A DNA stretch of 64,000 nt from Phycicoccus sonneratiae. Its GTDB lineage: Bacteria; Actinomycetota; Actinomycetes; Actinomycetales; Dermatophilaceae. Position numbers and translations under genes: made by a program. Under the pieces are notes generated by a model. It had not been told where the DNA came from and did no database searches. It worked only from the letters and a program-made list of their open reading frames with translations. Of the stretch, positions 32,958 to 41,336 are shown one piece after another; positions within the stretch are counted from its first letter, which is position 1; each line of letters opens with the position of its first letter. The stretch spans positions 124,001-188,000 of the forward strand of contig NZ_JAFDVD010000012.1 in the NCBI RefSeq assembly GCF_016887965.1, read 5' to 3'.

Positions 32958-34888
32958 TCTCACCCGACGTCCAGTCGTGGTCCGGCGCCGCCCCCGTGCT
33001 GCTCGCGACGCTCGCGCTGCTCCTCCTCCCGGGAGGGGTGGCGCTGCGGCTGGCCCGGGCCGACCGGGTGGTCGTGCTCGGCGCCGCGGGGCCGCTGACC
33101 GTCGGGGTCCTCACCCTCGCGGGGGTCCTCTCCTCGGTGGCCGGCCTCGCGTGGTCACCGCTCGTCCTCGTCGTCGTCACCCTCCTCGCGTGGGGTGCGG
33201 GCGCCGCGGTCGGCCGGGCCCGCCGGTCCGTGCCGCCGCCGGCCACCGCCCCCACCCCGTGGGCCCTCGTGGCGGGCAGCGGCGTCGCCGCCGTCCTCGC
33301 GGCGTGGCCGCTGCTCACCGTCACGGGGGCCGCCGACGCGCTGCCCCAGCAGCCCGACACGATCTTCCACCTCGAGACGATCCGGGCCATGGTCGAGCAG
33401 CACGACGTCTCGACCCTGCACGCGCAGTCCTTCGTCCGACCGGACCAGACCGGCTTCTACCCGGCGGCCTTCCACGCGGTCGCGGCCACCGTCGTCCAGC
33501 TGACCGGGTGCGACGTCGCGGTCGCCGCGGGCTCGCTCGCCGTCGTGTCGGCGGCCCTGCTCTGGCCGGCGGCCATGACGCACCTCGCGACGACGGTGCT
33601 CGGCCGCCGCGACGCCGTGGCCCTCCTCGCCCCGGTCGTCTCCGTGGCCTTCACCGCCTTCCCGACCTGGCTGGCCGGGTACGGGGTGCTCTGGCCCAAC
33701 CTCCTCGGCCAGGCCCTGCTGCCCGCCGCGCTCGCCGTCGGTCTCGGGCTGCTGCGCTCGCCCCGCTCGCCGGCCGGGTGGGTCCTGCTCGTCCTCCTCG
33801 TCGGGGGCCTGGGCGCGGCGCACCCCAACGCCGTCGCCGGGCTCGCCGTGCTCGGCGGGGCGGCGCTCGGCTGGACGCTCGTCGTCCTCGCCGTGCGCGC
33901 CCCGCGGCCGGGACACCGGCTGCTCGCGGCCGCGGCGGCCGTCGTCCTCGTCGCCGGGGGCGGCGCGGCGTGGTACCTCGGGGGACGGCTCGCCCCGTCG
34001 ATGCGCGAGTCCAACCCGCCCGGCCCGGAGATGTCGTGGCGCAGCGGACTCGTCGACGTCCTCTTCTCGGCCCCGCGCTCCTCCCCCGCCCTGTGGGTCA
34101 CCGGCGCGCTCGTCCTCCTCGGGCTGGTGCTCGCCCTGCGCCGGGCCCGCACCGCCTGGGTGCCGCTCGCCTGGCTGGTCGTCGGCGCGCTCTACCTCGC
34201 GGTCGCCGTCGTCGACTCCCCGCGGACCCGGCTGCTCACCTGGCCGTGGTTCAACAACTCCCCGCGGCTGGCCGTCCTCCTCGTCGTGCCGATGGCCCTG
34301 CTCGTCACGGCGGCCCTCGTCGCGCTCGCCGGGGCGGGACGCCGCGTCGCGCGCGAGGACGGCCGCCGAGGCCTCGTCCGGGCCGCCGCCGTCGGCGCCG
34401 CCTTCCTCCTCGTGACGCTCGGGGCCAACGCCTCCGCACGCGCCGAGGTCCTGCGGCCCTACTTCCCGGCCGACGACCGCGCGACGTGGGTCAGCCGGGC
34501 CGAGCTGCGCGCCCTCGACGACCTCGGCGCCGACCTGCCGGCGGGCGCGGTCGTCGCCGCCAACCCCTGGCGCGGCGGCTCCTACCTCGGGCTCCTGCAC
34601 GACGTCCGGATGCTCTTCCCCAACGAGAAGACGCTGCCGACCGACCCGGTGCAGCAGCTCCTCGGGCGGCGGCTCGACGAGGCGGCCTCCGACCCGGAGG
34701 TCTGCGCCGCGGCCACCCGGCTCGACGTCGGCTGGGCGATCACCGGCGGCGAGCCGGCGAGCAGCTCGCGGGGGGCCACCCGGCCCTACGAGGGGGTCGA
34801 CGGCGTCGACGGCGCCCAGGGCTGGGAGCGGGTGCGCACCGCGGGGCCGTACACCCTGTACCGGTTCGCCGGCTGCGCCGACGGCTGA
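32954..34888 (+). CDS. Multi-pass membrane protein, DUF6541/GT-C-like
   Basis: 644 aa with about 12-14 hydrophobic helices and a soluble C-terminus of about 140 residues. The first large loop, PQQPDTIFHLETIRAMVEQHD, contains the D..H pattern of actinobacterial DUF6541 proteins, thought to be GT-C-like glycosyltransferases using polyprenyl-phosphate donors outside the membrane. The GTG start overlaps the stop of the 15-codon leader. Its substrate is unknown, but its place among teichoic acid genes suggests glycan decoration. Confidence 0.7.
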   Translation: MISPDVQSWSGAAPVLLATLALLLLPGGVALRLARADRVVVLGAAGPLTVGVLTLAGVLSSVAGLAWSPLVLVVVTLLAWGAGAAVGRARRSVPPPATAPTPWALVAGSGVAAVLAAWPLLTVTGAADALPQQPDTIFHLETIRAMVEQHDVSTLHAQSFVRPDQTGFYPAAFHAVAATVVQLTGCDVAVAAGSLAVVSAALLWPAAMTHLATTVLGRRDAVALLAPVVSVAFTAFPTWLAGYGVLWPNLLGQALLPAALAVGLGLLRSPRSPAGWVLLVLLVGGLGAAHPNAVAGLAVLGGAALGWTLVVLAVRAPRPGHRLLAAAAAVVLVAGGGAAWYLGGRLAPSMRESNPPGPEMSWRSGLVDVLFSAPRSSPALWVTGALVLLGLVLALRRARTAWVPLAWLVVGALYLAVAVVDSPRTRLLTWPWFNNSPRLAVLLVVPMALLVTAALVALAGAGRRVAREDGRRGLVRAAAVGAAFLLVTLGANASARAEVLRPYFPADDRATWVSRAELRALDDLGADLPAGAVVAANPWRGGSYLGLLHDVRMLFPNEKTLPTDPVQQLLGRRLDEAASDPEVCAAATRLDVGWAITGGEPASSSRGATRPYEGVDGVDGAQGWERVRTAGPYTLYRFAGCADG

Positions 34889-34928
34889 CCGGCGGCCTCC
34901 GACCGGCCGCCCCGTGCCCGCGGGTCAG
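34885..34928. terminator. Nested hairpin between convergent genes
   Basis: An inner stem GGCGGCC (34891-34897) / GGCCGCC (34905-34911) is enclosed by CTGACC (34885-34890) and GGTCAG (34923-34928). The outer arms contain the stop codons of both facing genes (34886-34888 and 34925-34927). It is likely a bidirectional terminator. Confidence 0.6.
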
Positions 34929-36082
34929 GACCGCAGGGCCTCGAGCACCGCCGCCCGGAAGCGGGCCGTCGCGGCGCCGGGCGTCGTGTCCCCGACGTAG
35001 TGCTCGACGACCTCGGACCACCCGGCGGGCATCTCCTCGCCGAGCGAGCGCAGCAGGGCGGGGGCCCTCGACGCCTCGGAGGCGGCGAGCCGTGGCACCG
35101 CGTCGAGCAGGCGTGAGCCGTCGGTGGGGGTGGCCGCGGCGCCGGGGAGGGTGACGACGAGCGGCTTGCCGGTGGCCGCCCAGTCGTAGGCGACCGAGGA
35201 GACGTCGGTGACGCAGACGTCGGCGAAGGCCCGCTGCCACCCGTACGGACCGGTGTCGACGAGGTGGTCCGGCGACTCGAGCAGCGCGCGCACCTCGTGG
35301 TCGGCGCGCCGGTAGGCGTCGGAGGTCGTCCCGGACCGCGGGTGCGGGCGGTACACCACCCGGAAGCCGCCGTCCTCGACGAGCGCCCGGACCAGCGCCA
35401 CGCCGTGGGTCGCGACCGAGCCGTAGGACATCGCCGGCCGGTCCCCCTCCCACGTCGGGGCGTAGAGGACGCGGGTGCGGCCGTCGCGCTCCCAGGAGGG
35501 TGCGCCCGGCGAGTCGTGGTCCAGCTGGGGGCGCCCGACCATCGGCGCCCGGACGGCGGCGTCGTAGCCGCGCAGGACCCGCTGCAGCCGGTCGCGGCCG
35601 GCGGGCCCGGCGACGAACGAGTAGTCGTAGGCCTTGTTCTGGTTCGAGATGCTCGAGTCCTTGTCGCTCTCGCCGTGGCCGAGGTAGACGTGGACCGGCT
35701 CGGCGAAGCGGAGCATCCGGAAGTTGCGCTCGAGGTGGTTGACGTAGAGCACACCGCGGACCCCGTCGGAGCGGACGAGCCGCTCGAGGTCCGGGGCACC
35801 CTTGGCGAGGCGCACCGGGAGGCGGGTGGCCGCCATCGCCGCGCGGGCGCCGTCGGGGCGGGTGCAGACGACGACGAGCGGCACGACCTCGTCGAGGTCC
35901 TCGAGCACGGGCAGCCAGTCGGCGAGCTGGTAGAGCTCGACCGGGCCCCCGGCGAAGAACACGGCGACGGGGGCGTCGGGCAGCGGCGTGGCGGCGGTGG
36001 CCGCCCGGGCCGTGGAGTCGGCGCGCCACCAGTTGCTCGCCTGGACCCGCAGCTGGCGGATGACGTGGCCGATCGTGCTCAT
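34925..36082 (-). CDS. CDP-glycerol/ribitol phosphotransferase family protein (soluble)
   Basis: 385 aa, essentially only the phosphotransferase domain. Motifs are HVYLGHGESDKDSS, RVLYAPTWEGDRPAMSYGS, RVVYRPHPRSG and DVCVTDVSSVAYDWAAT. HGESDK replaces HGDGDK of its relatives. The N-terminal VIRQLRVQASNWW is amphipathic and could bind the membrane. A single-domain short version may act as a primase or adaptor (TagB-like role; inference). A minus-strand TATGCT (36091-36096) lies 8 nt before the ATG. Confidence 0.8.
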   Translation of the reverse strand: MSTIGHVIRQLRVQASNWWRADSTARAATAATPLPDAPVAVFFAGGPVELYQLADWLPVLEDLDEVVPLVVVCTRPDGARAAMAATRLPVRLAKGAPDLERLVRSDGVRGVLYVNHLERNFRMLRFAEPVHVYLGHGESDKDSSISNQNKAYDYSFVAGPAGRDRLQRVLRGYDAAVRAPMVGRPQLDHDSPGAPSWERDGRTRVLYAPTWEGDRPAMSYGSVATHGVALVRALVEDGGFRVVYRPHPRSGTTSDAYRRADHEVRALLESPDHLVDTGPYGWQRAFADVCVTDVSSVAYDWAATGKPLVVTLPGAAATPTDGSRLLDAVPRLAASEASRAPALLRSLGEEMPAGWSEVVEHYVGDTTPGAATARFRAAVLEALRS

Positions 36083-36149
36083 CGAGGGGGAGCATACGGG
36101 TCCGGTAGCGTGACCTGCCCGCTCCCCCGCTCCCGTCGACAGGTGCCCG

Positions 36150-37169
36150 GTGTCCAGCCCGTCCGTCTCCTACCTCGTCCCCGTGCTCAACGAGGCCTCC
36201 CGGCTGGCCGAGGCCGTTCAGGCCGCTCTGGGCCAGGAGTACGCCGGGGAGCAGGAGGTCGTCGTGGCGGTCGCCCCCTCGAGCGACGGCACCGAGGAGG
36301 TCGCCGCCGCGCTCGCCGCCGCCGACCCCCGGGTGAGGGTCGTCGACAACCCGGCCACCGACATCCCGGCCGGCCTCAACCGCGCGCTCGCGGCCTCGAC
36401 CGGCGAGGTCGTCGTCCGCGTCGACGCGCACTCGGCGCTGCCCGAGGGCTACACGCGGCGGATGGTCGAGGTGCTCGTCGAGACGGGGGCGGCCAACGCC
36501 GGGGGCATCATGCGGGCCGAGGGTCGCACGCCGCTCCAGGAGTCCATCGCCCGCGCGTACAACAGCGGGCTGGGCCTGGGCGGCGGCGTGCACCACGCCG
36601 GGTCCGCCGCCGGGCCGGCCGAGACCGCCTACCTCGGGGTCTTCCGGCGCTCGGCGCTGCTCGCCGTCGGCGGCTACGACGAGACGCTGCGCCGCGGCGA
36701 GGACTACGACCTCAACGAGCGCCTGCGCTCGGCCGGGTACGAGGTGTGGTTCGTCCCCGACGTCGAGGTCACGTACTGGCCGCGCGAGGACTGGCGGCCG
36801 CTCGTGCGGCAGATGTGGGCCACCGGCGTGTGGCGCGGCGAGATGGTCCGCCGCAACGGCCGCACCCGGCTGCGCTACCTCGCCGCGCCGGCCGTCGTCG
36901 CCGGGCTCGGGACGAGCGCCGCGGTCGCCCTCTCCGGGCTCGACCGGCGCCACCCCCTGCCCTTCGCGCTGGCCCACCTCGCGCCGGTCGCCTACGCCGG
37001 CTTCCTCGGCTGGGTCGCCGCCACCGCCGGGGCCACCGCCCCCCGCGACCGGGCCCGGGACGCCGCCGTCGTCGCCACCATCCAGGCCAGCTGGGGCGCG
37101 GGGTTCCTCAAGGGCGTCACCCGCGGGGCGGGGACCACGGTCGACCGCAGCCGGGTCCGTCGCCGCTGA
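36150..37169 (+). CDS. GT2 family glycosyltransferase with C-terminal membrane region
   Basis: 339 aa. YLVPVLNEASRLAEAV opens the domain, VVRVDAHSALPEGYTRRMV carries the metal-binding acid, and RRGEDYDLNERLRSAGY the ED acceptor motif. Two hydrophobic segments near residues 250-300 follow, as in exopolysaccharide GT2 enzymes. The GTG has AGGTG about 8 nt upstream. TAGCGT (36106-36111) gives a short leader of about 30 nt. The end of the gene lies in the hairpin 37161-37199. Confidence 0.82.
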   Translation: MSSPSVSYLVPVLNEASRLAEAVQAALGQEYAGEQEVVVAVAPSSDGTEEVAAALAAADPRVRVVDNPATDIPAGLNRALAASTGEVVVRVDAHSALPEGYTRRMVEVLVETGAANAGGIMRAEGRTPLQESIARAYNSGLGLGGGVHHAGSAAGPAETAYLGVFRRSALLAVGGYDETLRRGEDYDLNERLRSAGYEVWFVPDVEVTYWPREDWRPLVRQMWATGVWRGEMVRRNGRTRLRYLAAPAVVAGLGTSAAVALSGLDRRHPLPFALAHLAPVAYAGFLGWVAATAGATAPRDRARDAAVVATIQASWGAGFLKGVTRGAGTTVDRSRVRRR

Positions 37170-37199
37170 CGCCTCCCCCGGAGGTCGTCGTCAGCGGCG
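37161..37199. terminator. Nested hairpin embedding both convergent stop codons
   Basis: Outer arms CGCCGCTGACG (37161-37171) and CGTCAGCGGCG (37189-37199) are a perfect 11-bp match and contain both facing TGA codons. An inner stem CCTCC (37172-37176) / GGAGG (37180-37184) continues it. This is one of the clearest examples of a terminator built from the last codons of two genes. Confidence 0.75.
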
Positions 37200-39515
37200 C
37201 GGCAGGGCGCCGAGCGCCAGCAGCCGGGCGACGACCCGCTCCGAGGCGCGGCCGTCGTCGAACGGGTTGAAGTCGGCGCGCCACTGCGCGTACCGCGTCG
37301 CCCAGCGCTCGCGCTCGTCGGGGTCGTCGGCCCGGGCCACGGCGTCGGCCACCTCCTCGGTGGTCCGCACGAGCGGACCGGGGGCCCGCTCCGCGAGGTC
37401 CCACGCGAACCCGCGGACCTCCTGCTCGTAGCGCTCGGCGTCGGCGACGTGGAAGACCATCGGCCGGCCGGTGGCGCTGAAGTCGAACATCACCGACGAG
37501 TAGTCCGTGACGAGCACGTCGGCCAGGGCCAGCAGGTCACTGACGTCCGGGTGGGCGGTGACGTCGAGGACGCGGTCGGCGGCCACCTCGGCCCGCAGCC
37601 CGAGGGTGCGGGCGTGGCCGCGGACGAGGACGGTCCAGTCCGGGCCGAGCCGCTCGGCGAGGGCCGTCGGGTCGAGGGGGTCGGGCGCCTCGAGGGCGTC
37701 GTCGCGCCAGGTCGGGGCGTAGAGGACGACCCGGGAGGTGGCGACGCCGAGCTCGCGACGGGTCTGCTCGCCCGACGAGGTGACGACGACGTCGTTGCGC
37801 GGGTAGCCGAGGGTCCACATCGGGCGCACGACGGCGTAGCTGCGGCGCAGGGCGCGGGCGCCGAAGTCGTTCTGCGCCAACATCGCCGACCACCGGCTCG
37901 ACTGCTTGACGACCGCCGCGAACAGGCGCGGCGTGCGGTCGCGCCGGCCGAGGGCGATGCGCTTGAGGGGCGTGCCGTGCCACGTCTGGAGGACGAACTG
38001 GTCGCGGCGCGGGCGCCACGAGTCCTCGATCCAGTCGTTGAGGACGAGGAGGTCGGCGCGGTCGCGCGCGGCCCGCCACTCCGGGGTGCCGACCCGGACC
38101 GCGGTGGCGCCGGCCGGCACCTCGACGCCGTCGCGCGAGACCGACCACACCCGCTCGACGTGGGGCGCCACCCGGGCCAGCTCGCGGTCGATGGCCGCGG
38201 GGTTGCACGAGACGTTGCGGCCGTGGAAGGACTCGAAGAACGCGGTGCCGCCGACGGACCCCTGCGCCGCGGTGGCCGGGGCGGCGCCGAGCAGCGCGTC
38301 GACCCGCTCGACGACGCGCGCGGCGGCCCGCCCGTCGCGGCGCTCGTGGTACCGGTCGGCGAGGGCCCGCGTGTGGGCGAGGGCCGCCTCCCGTGCCGGC
38401 CCCCCGGGCCACGTGGCGGACAGCCGCTCGAGCGCCTGTGCCCACGAGCGTTCGACGTGCCCGCCCGTCGTCTCCTCGTACGGCGCGTAGAGCCCGTGCC
38501 GGCGGGTGTACTGCTCGAGGTCGGGGGCGAGGAAGACGAGCGGGACCCCGGTGACCGCGGCGTCGAGGACGACCGAGCTGTAGTCGCTGACGACGGCGTC
38601 GGTGGCCCAGAGGACGCGCATCACCTCCGGCTCACCGGCTGCGTCGAGCAGCCGGACGGCGTCCGAGCGGTACGACCAGTCCCCGACGGCCAGGGGGTGG
38701 GGGCGCACGAGGAGCACGGCGTCGTGGTCGGCCAGCCACTGCTCGATCTCCGCCCACTCGGCGGGCGTCGGGACCACGGGGTCGGCCGCGCCGTCGCGCC
38801 AGGTCGGGGCGAGCAGGACGACGCGCCGCCCGCCGAGGTCGCCCACGGCCGCCTCGACACGGGCGCGGGCGGTTCTCCGCCGGTCCTCCTCGGTGCCGCG
38901 GAAGAGGACGTCGGCACGGGGCTCGCCGAGCACCTCGACCCGCTGCGGGTCGGCCCCGAGCGCGCTCGCCATCAGCGGGGCGACCGTCGTCGACGACACC
39001 GGCAGCAGCCCGATGCGCTGCCCCCCGCGCCGGTACATCGAGGCGAGCAGCCGGGGCACCGGGCCGCGGTCGCCGACGACCGGCAGGCGCATCGCCGCCG
39101 GGCTGTCGAGGTGCATCCGCTTGAGCGGACTGCCGTGCCAGAGCTGGACGACGAGCGCTCCACCGGTGCCGAACCGGCTCGCGTCGCCGTACCCGTGGGT
39201 GAGGACGACGACCGCCGCCCGGGTCGCCGCGCGGAACGCTGCCCACGAGCCGTGCTCGAGGACGCGGACGCCGAGGGCCCGCGCGTCGGCCGCCTCCCGG
39301 GGGCTGCGGGCCAGCCACGTGACGCGGTCGGCCCGGCCGCGGGCGACGAGCTCCTCGACGAGGGCCCGCGCCCCGTCGTGCACGCCGTACGCGCTGCCGA
39401 CGACCCAGGTGTCCCGCCGGCGCGGCACGAGGCGCGTCACGAGGTCGCCGAGGGCGTAGCGCGGGAGCCAGAGGACCTTCTCGACGTTGCGTCGGGCGAA
39501 GGCGGTGTCGGGCAC
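37191..39515 (-). CDS. Tandem-domain CDP-glycerol/ribitol phosphotransferase
   Basis: 774 aa with two full phosphotransferase domains. Domain 1 (about 30-400) has VVQLWHGSPLKRMHLD, VVLLAPTWRDG, VLLVRPHPLA and DAVVSDYSSVVLDAA. Domain 2 (about 410-765) has VLQTWHGTPLKRIALG, VVLYAPTWRDD, TVLVRGHA and DVLVTDYSSVMFDFS. Both keep WHG(S/T)PLKR and the DYSSV signature. Bifunctional teichoic acid polymerases and primase-polymerases have this layout. GTG 39515 is chosen because a minus-strand GATACT (39523-39528) lies 7 nt before it; the frame to 39563 lacks signals. Confidence 0.85.
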   Translation of the reverse strand: MPDTAFARRNVEKVLWLPRYALGDLVTRLVPRRRDTWVVGSAYGVHDGARALVEELVARGRADRVTWLARSPREAADARALGVRVLEHGSWAAFRAATRAAVVVLTHGYGDASRFGTGGALVVQLWHGSPLKRMHLDSPAAMRLPVVGDRGPVPRLLASMYRRGGQRIGLLPVSSTTVAPLMASALGADPQRVEVLGEPRADVLFRGTEEDRRRTARARVEAAVGDLGGRRVVLLAPTWRDGAADPVVPTPAEWAEIEQWLADHDAVLLVRPHPLAVGDWSYRSDAVRLLDAAGEPEVMRVLWATDAVVSDYSSVVLDAAVTGVPLVFLAPDLEQYTRRHGLYAPYEETTGGHVERSWAQALERLSATWPGGPAREAALAHTRALADRYHERRDGRAAARVVERVDALLGAAPATAAQGSVGGTAFFESFHGRNVSCNPAAIDRELARVAPHVERVWSVSRDGVEVPAGATAVRVGTPEWRAARDRADLLVLNDWIEDSWRPRRDQFVLQTWHGTPLKRIALGRRDRTPRLFAAVVKQSSRWSAMLAQNDFGARALRRSYAVVRPMWTLGYPRNDVVVTSSGEQTRRELGVATSRVVLYAPTWRDDALEAPDPLDPTALAERLGPDWTVLVRGHARTLGLRAEVAADRVLDVTAHPDVSDLLALADVLVTDYSSVMFDFSATGRPMVFHVADAERYEQEVRGFAWDLAERAPGPLVRTTEEVADAVARADDPDERERWATRYAQWRADFNPFDDGRASERVVARLLALGALPRR

Positions 39516-39564
39516 GGGCGTCAGTATCGCGCACCGGGCCCGCCGGCCGGCCGCGCCACCCACC

Positions 39565-39673
39565 GGTCGAGGTGAAACCCGACCGCGAGAAGGTCCCCTT
39601 TCACCTCGACCCCCGGCATCCTCCTCCCGTTGAGGTGAAACCCGACCGCCAGAGGGTCCTCTTTCACCTCGAC
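39565..39673. repeat. Duplicated stem-loop, 63-bp period
   Basis: Copy A pairs GGTCGAGGTGAAA (39565-39577) with TTTCACCTCGACC (39599-39611). Copy B pairs GAGGTGAAA (39632-39640) with TTTCACCTC (39662-39670). Both loops are 21 nt and similar in sequence (CCCGACCGC at the start). The copies are offset by exactly 63 bp. The element lies between the LCP gene end (39693) and the promoter of the tandem phosphotransferase gene, so it could be a double terminator of the LCP transcript or a duplicated operator. Confidence 0.75.
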
Positions 39674-39692
39674 CCGGAGCGGGGGACCGACG

Positions 39693-41204
39693 TCAGCCGG
39701 CCGAGCAGACGCTCGCGAGGTCGCCGGTGTTGGCGTCCGGGTCGGTGCCGGGTCGCTCCATGACCGCCGGCGTCGAGGCCTCGGGCTTCGGCGTGCTCTT
39801 GGCCGTCGGCGCGGCCTTCGCGGTGGAGGCGGCGGTGGGCTTCGGTGCGGCCGGGCCTTTCTCGGACGCCGCGATGGCCGCGCTGACCGTCGAGCGCACG
39901 ACCGCCGGGTCGTAGTCCCACGGCTTGATGAGCGGCGGGACGAAGTTCACCGAGGTGATCTTCTCCTGCTTGGTCTTCACCGCGACGTCGGCGAGGCCCG
40001 CGAGCGCGTCCTGCGGGATGTCGGTGCGGAACACGCCCTTGGTGGCCGCCGCGAGGTCGCCGAAGTGCAGGAGGACGGTCTGCGGGTCGAGCTGCTTGAC
40101 GAGCGCGGTGACGACGCAGCGCTGGCGGGCCATCCGCTCGTAGTTCGTCGACTTGGTCCGGCTCCGGGCGTACCAGAGCGCGTGGTAGCCGTCGAGGTGC
40201 TGGGCGCCGGGCTCGATCCAGTCGAAGATCTCGCGCGACCCCCCGCCCATCGGGGTCCGGCGCTGGACGGTGATGTCGAGGCCGCCGACGGCGTCGACGA
40301 CGCTGCTGAAGCCCTTGAGGTCGACCATGACGTAGTACTGGATGTCGAGGCCGGTGAGGCTCTCGACCGCCTCGCGGGTCGCGAGCAGGCCGGGGTCCTT
40401 CGTACCCGCCGGGAACCGGTCGGCGTGGTCGTGGCCCCAGGTGTAGAGCGCGTTGAGCAGGCACTCGTCGCCGCAGGTCCAGCCCTCGGGCATGAGGCCG
40501 GCCATCACCGAGCCGGGGCGGAAGTGGATGTTCTCGGTCTCGCGGGAGAAGCCGAAGAGGACGGCGCGGCCGGTGTCGGCATCGACGCTCGCGAGCTGGA
40601 TGGAGTCCGGACGCATCCCGATGCGGCCCGCCCCGCTGTCGCCGCCGAGGAGGAGGACGTTGTAGCGCCCGTCGACGGCGCCCGCGGCCTCGCCGGTGCC
40701 GAAGACCGAGGTCATCGCGGCCCGGGCGGTGCCGACGGTCGAGCCGAGCCAGCCGACCAGCCCCGGGACGAGGAGCAGGACGAGCAGGAGGACGAGCAGC
40801 CGCCGCCGGTCGCGCGAGGGCAGCCGGTCGGGACGGCCGAGCCGCCAGGCGTCGACGAGGAGGACGACCCAGAGGACGGCGAGCCCGACGAGGAGGACCT
40901 GGAGGAGGACGAGGCTGACGCGGTGGGTGAGCAGGGTGAGCAGCGCGGTCCGGCTCGCGAGGCCGACGAGACCGAGCACGAGGGCCAGCGCGACGGCCCC
41001 GCCGAAGGCGCGCAGCGCGACGCGGCCGAGGGCCCGGTTGCCGGCGGCCACCTGGGCGCTGCCGGGCAGGACGAGGGTGAGGAGCAGGAGGGTGACGGCG
41101 CGCCGGCGGTCACGGCCGCCGCCGCGGCGCTGGCGCGTGTCGACGCGCACGGTGTCCTCGGCGACGTCGCGCTCGAGCACGCCGGTCCCACGTGGCTCTC
41201 CCAT
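39693..41204 (-). CDS. LCP (LytR-CpsA-Psr) family protein with four N-terminal helices
   Basis: 503 aa. Four hydrophobic segments lie within residues 40-165. The LCP domain (about 180-430) follows, then an Ala/Pro/Thr/Lys-rich tail. LCP enzymes transfer lipid-linked glycopolymers to peptidoglycan outside the membrane. NVLLLGGDSG and GMRPDSIQLASVD keep the phosphate-binding R and D, but the usual SIPRDT is FGFSRETENI, a D-to-E change. WYARSRTKSTNYERMARQR carries the arginine pair. A minus-strand GATACT (41213-41218) lies 8 nt before the ATG. Two other LCP genes start divergently at 41337 and 42690. Confidence 0.85.
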   Translation of the reverse strand: MGEPRGTGVLERDVAEDTVRVDTRQRRGGGRDRRRAVTLLLLTLVLPGSAQVAAGNRALGRVALRAFGGAVALALVLGLVGLASRTALLTLLTHRVSLVLLQVLLVGLAVLWVVLLVDAWRLGRPDRLPSRDRRRLLVLLLVLLLVPGLVGWLGSTVGTARAAMTSVFGTGEAAGAVDGRYNVLLLGGDSGAGRIGMRPDSIQLASVDADTGRAVLFGFSRETENIHFRPGSVMAGLMPEGWTCGDECLLNALYTWGHDHADRFPAGTKDPGLLATREAVESLTGLDIQYYVMVDLKGFSSVVDAVGGLDITVQRRTPMGGGSREIFDWIEPGAQHLDGYHALWYARSRTKSTNYERMARQRCVVTALVKQLDPQTVLLHFGDLAAATKGVFRTDIPQDALAGLADVAVKTKQEKITSVNFVPPLIKPWDYDPAVVRSTVSAAIAASEKGPAAPKPTAASTAKAAPTAKSTPKPEASTPAVMERPGTDPDANTGDLASVCSAG

Positions 41205-41336
41205 GGTCAGCCAGTATCGACACGGGTGTCCCGGTCGTCGTCGAGGCGCGCCGGGGCCGCCGGGGCCGGCTCGCCGCCGGTCCCCACCCCGGGCCGTCAT
41301 ACTGGGTGGCCGCACCGAGCCGGAGGTGGAGCGTCC
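41205..41336. promoter_or_regulatory. Divergent promoters between two LCP genes
   Basis: Minus-strand GATACT (41213-41218) serves the leftward LCP gene with no leader. Plus-strand CATACT (41298-41303) is followed by a 5' leader with GGAGGTGGAG just before the ATG at 41337. Confidence 0.4.

Noticed and set aside
34740-36977. 745-codon minus frame spanning the phosphotransferase and the facing GT2 gene
   Set aside because: It is an antisense and off-frame shadow. The 385-aa and 339-aa genes with recognised motifs and starts account for the region.
39572-39763. 63-aa frame with a repeated VKPDR...FHLDP peptide
   Set aside because: It is created by the duplicated hairpin (63 bp is 21 codons) and overlaps the LCP gene end antisense. 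No start signal was found.
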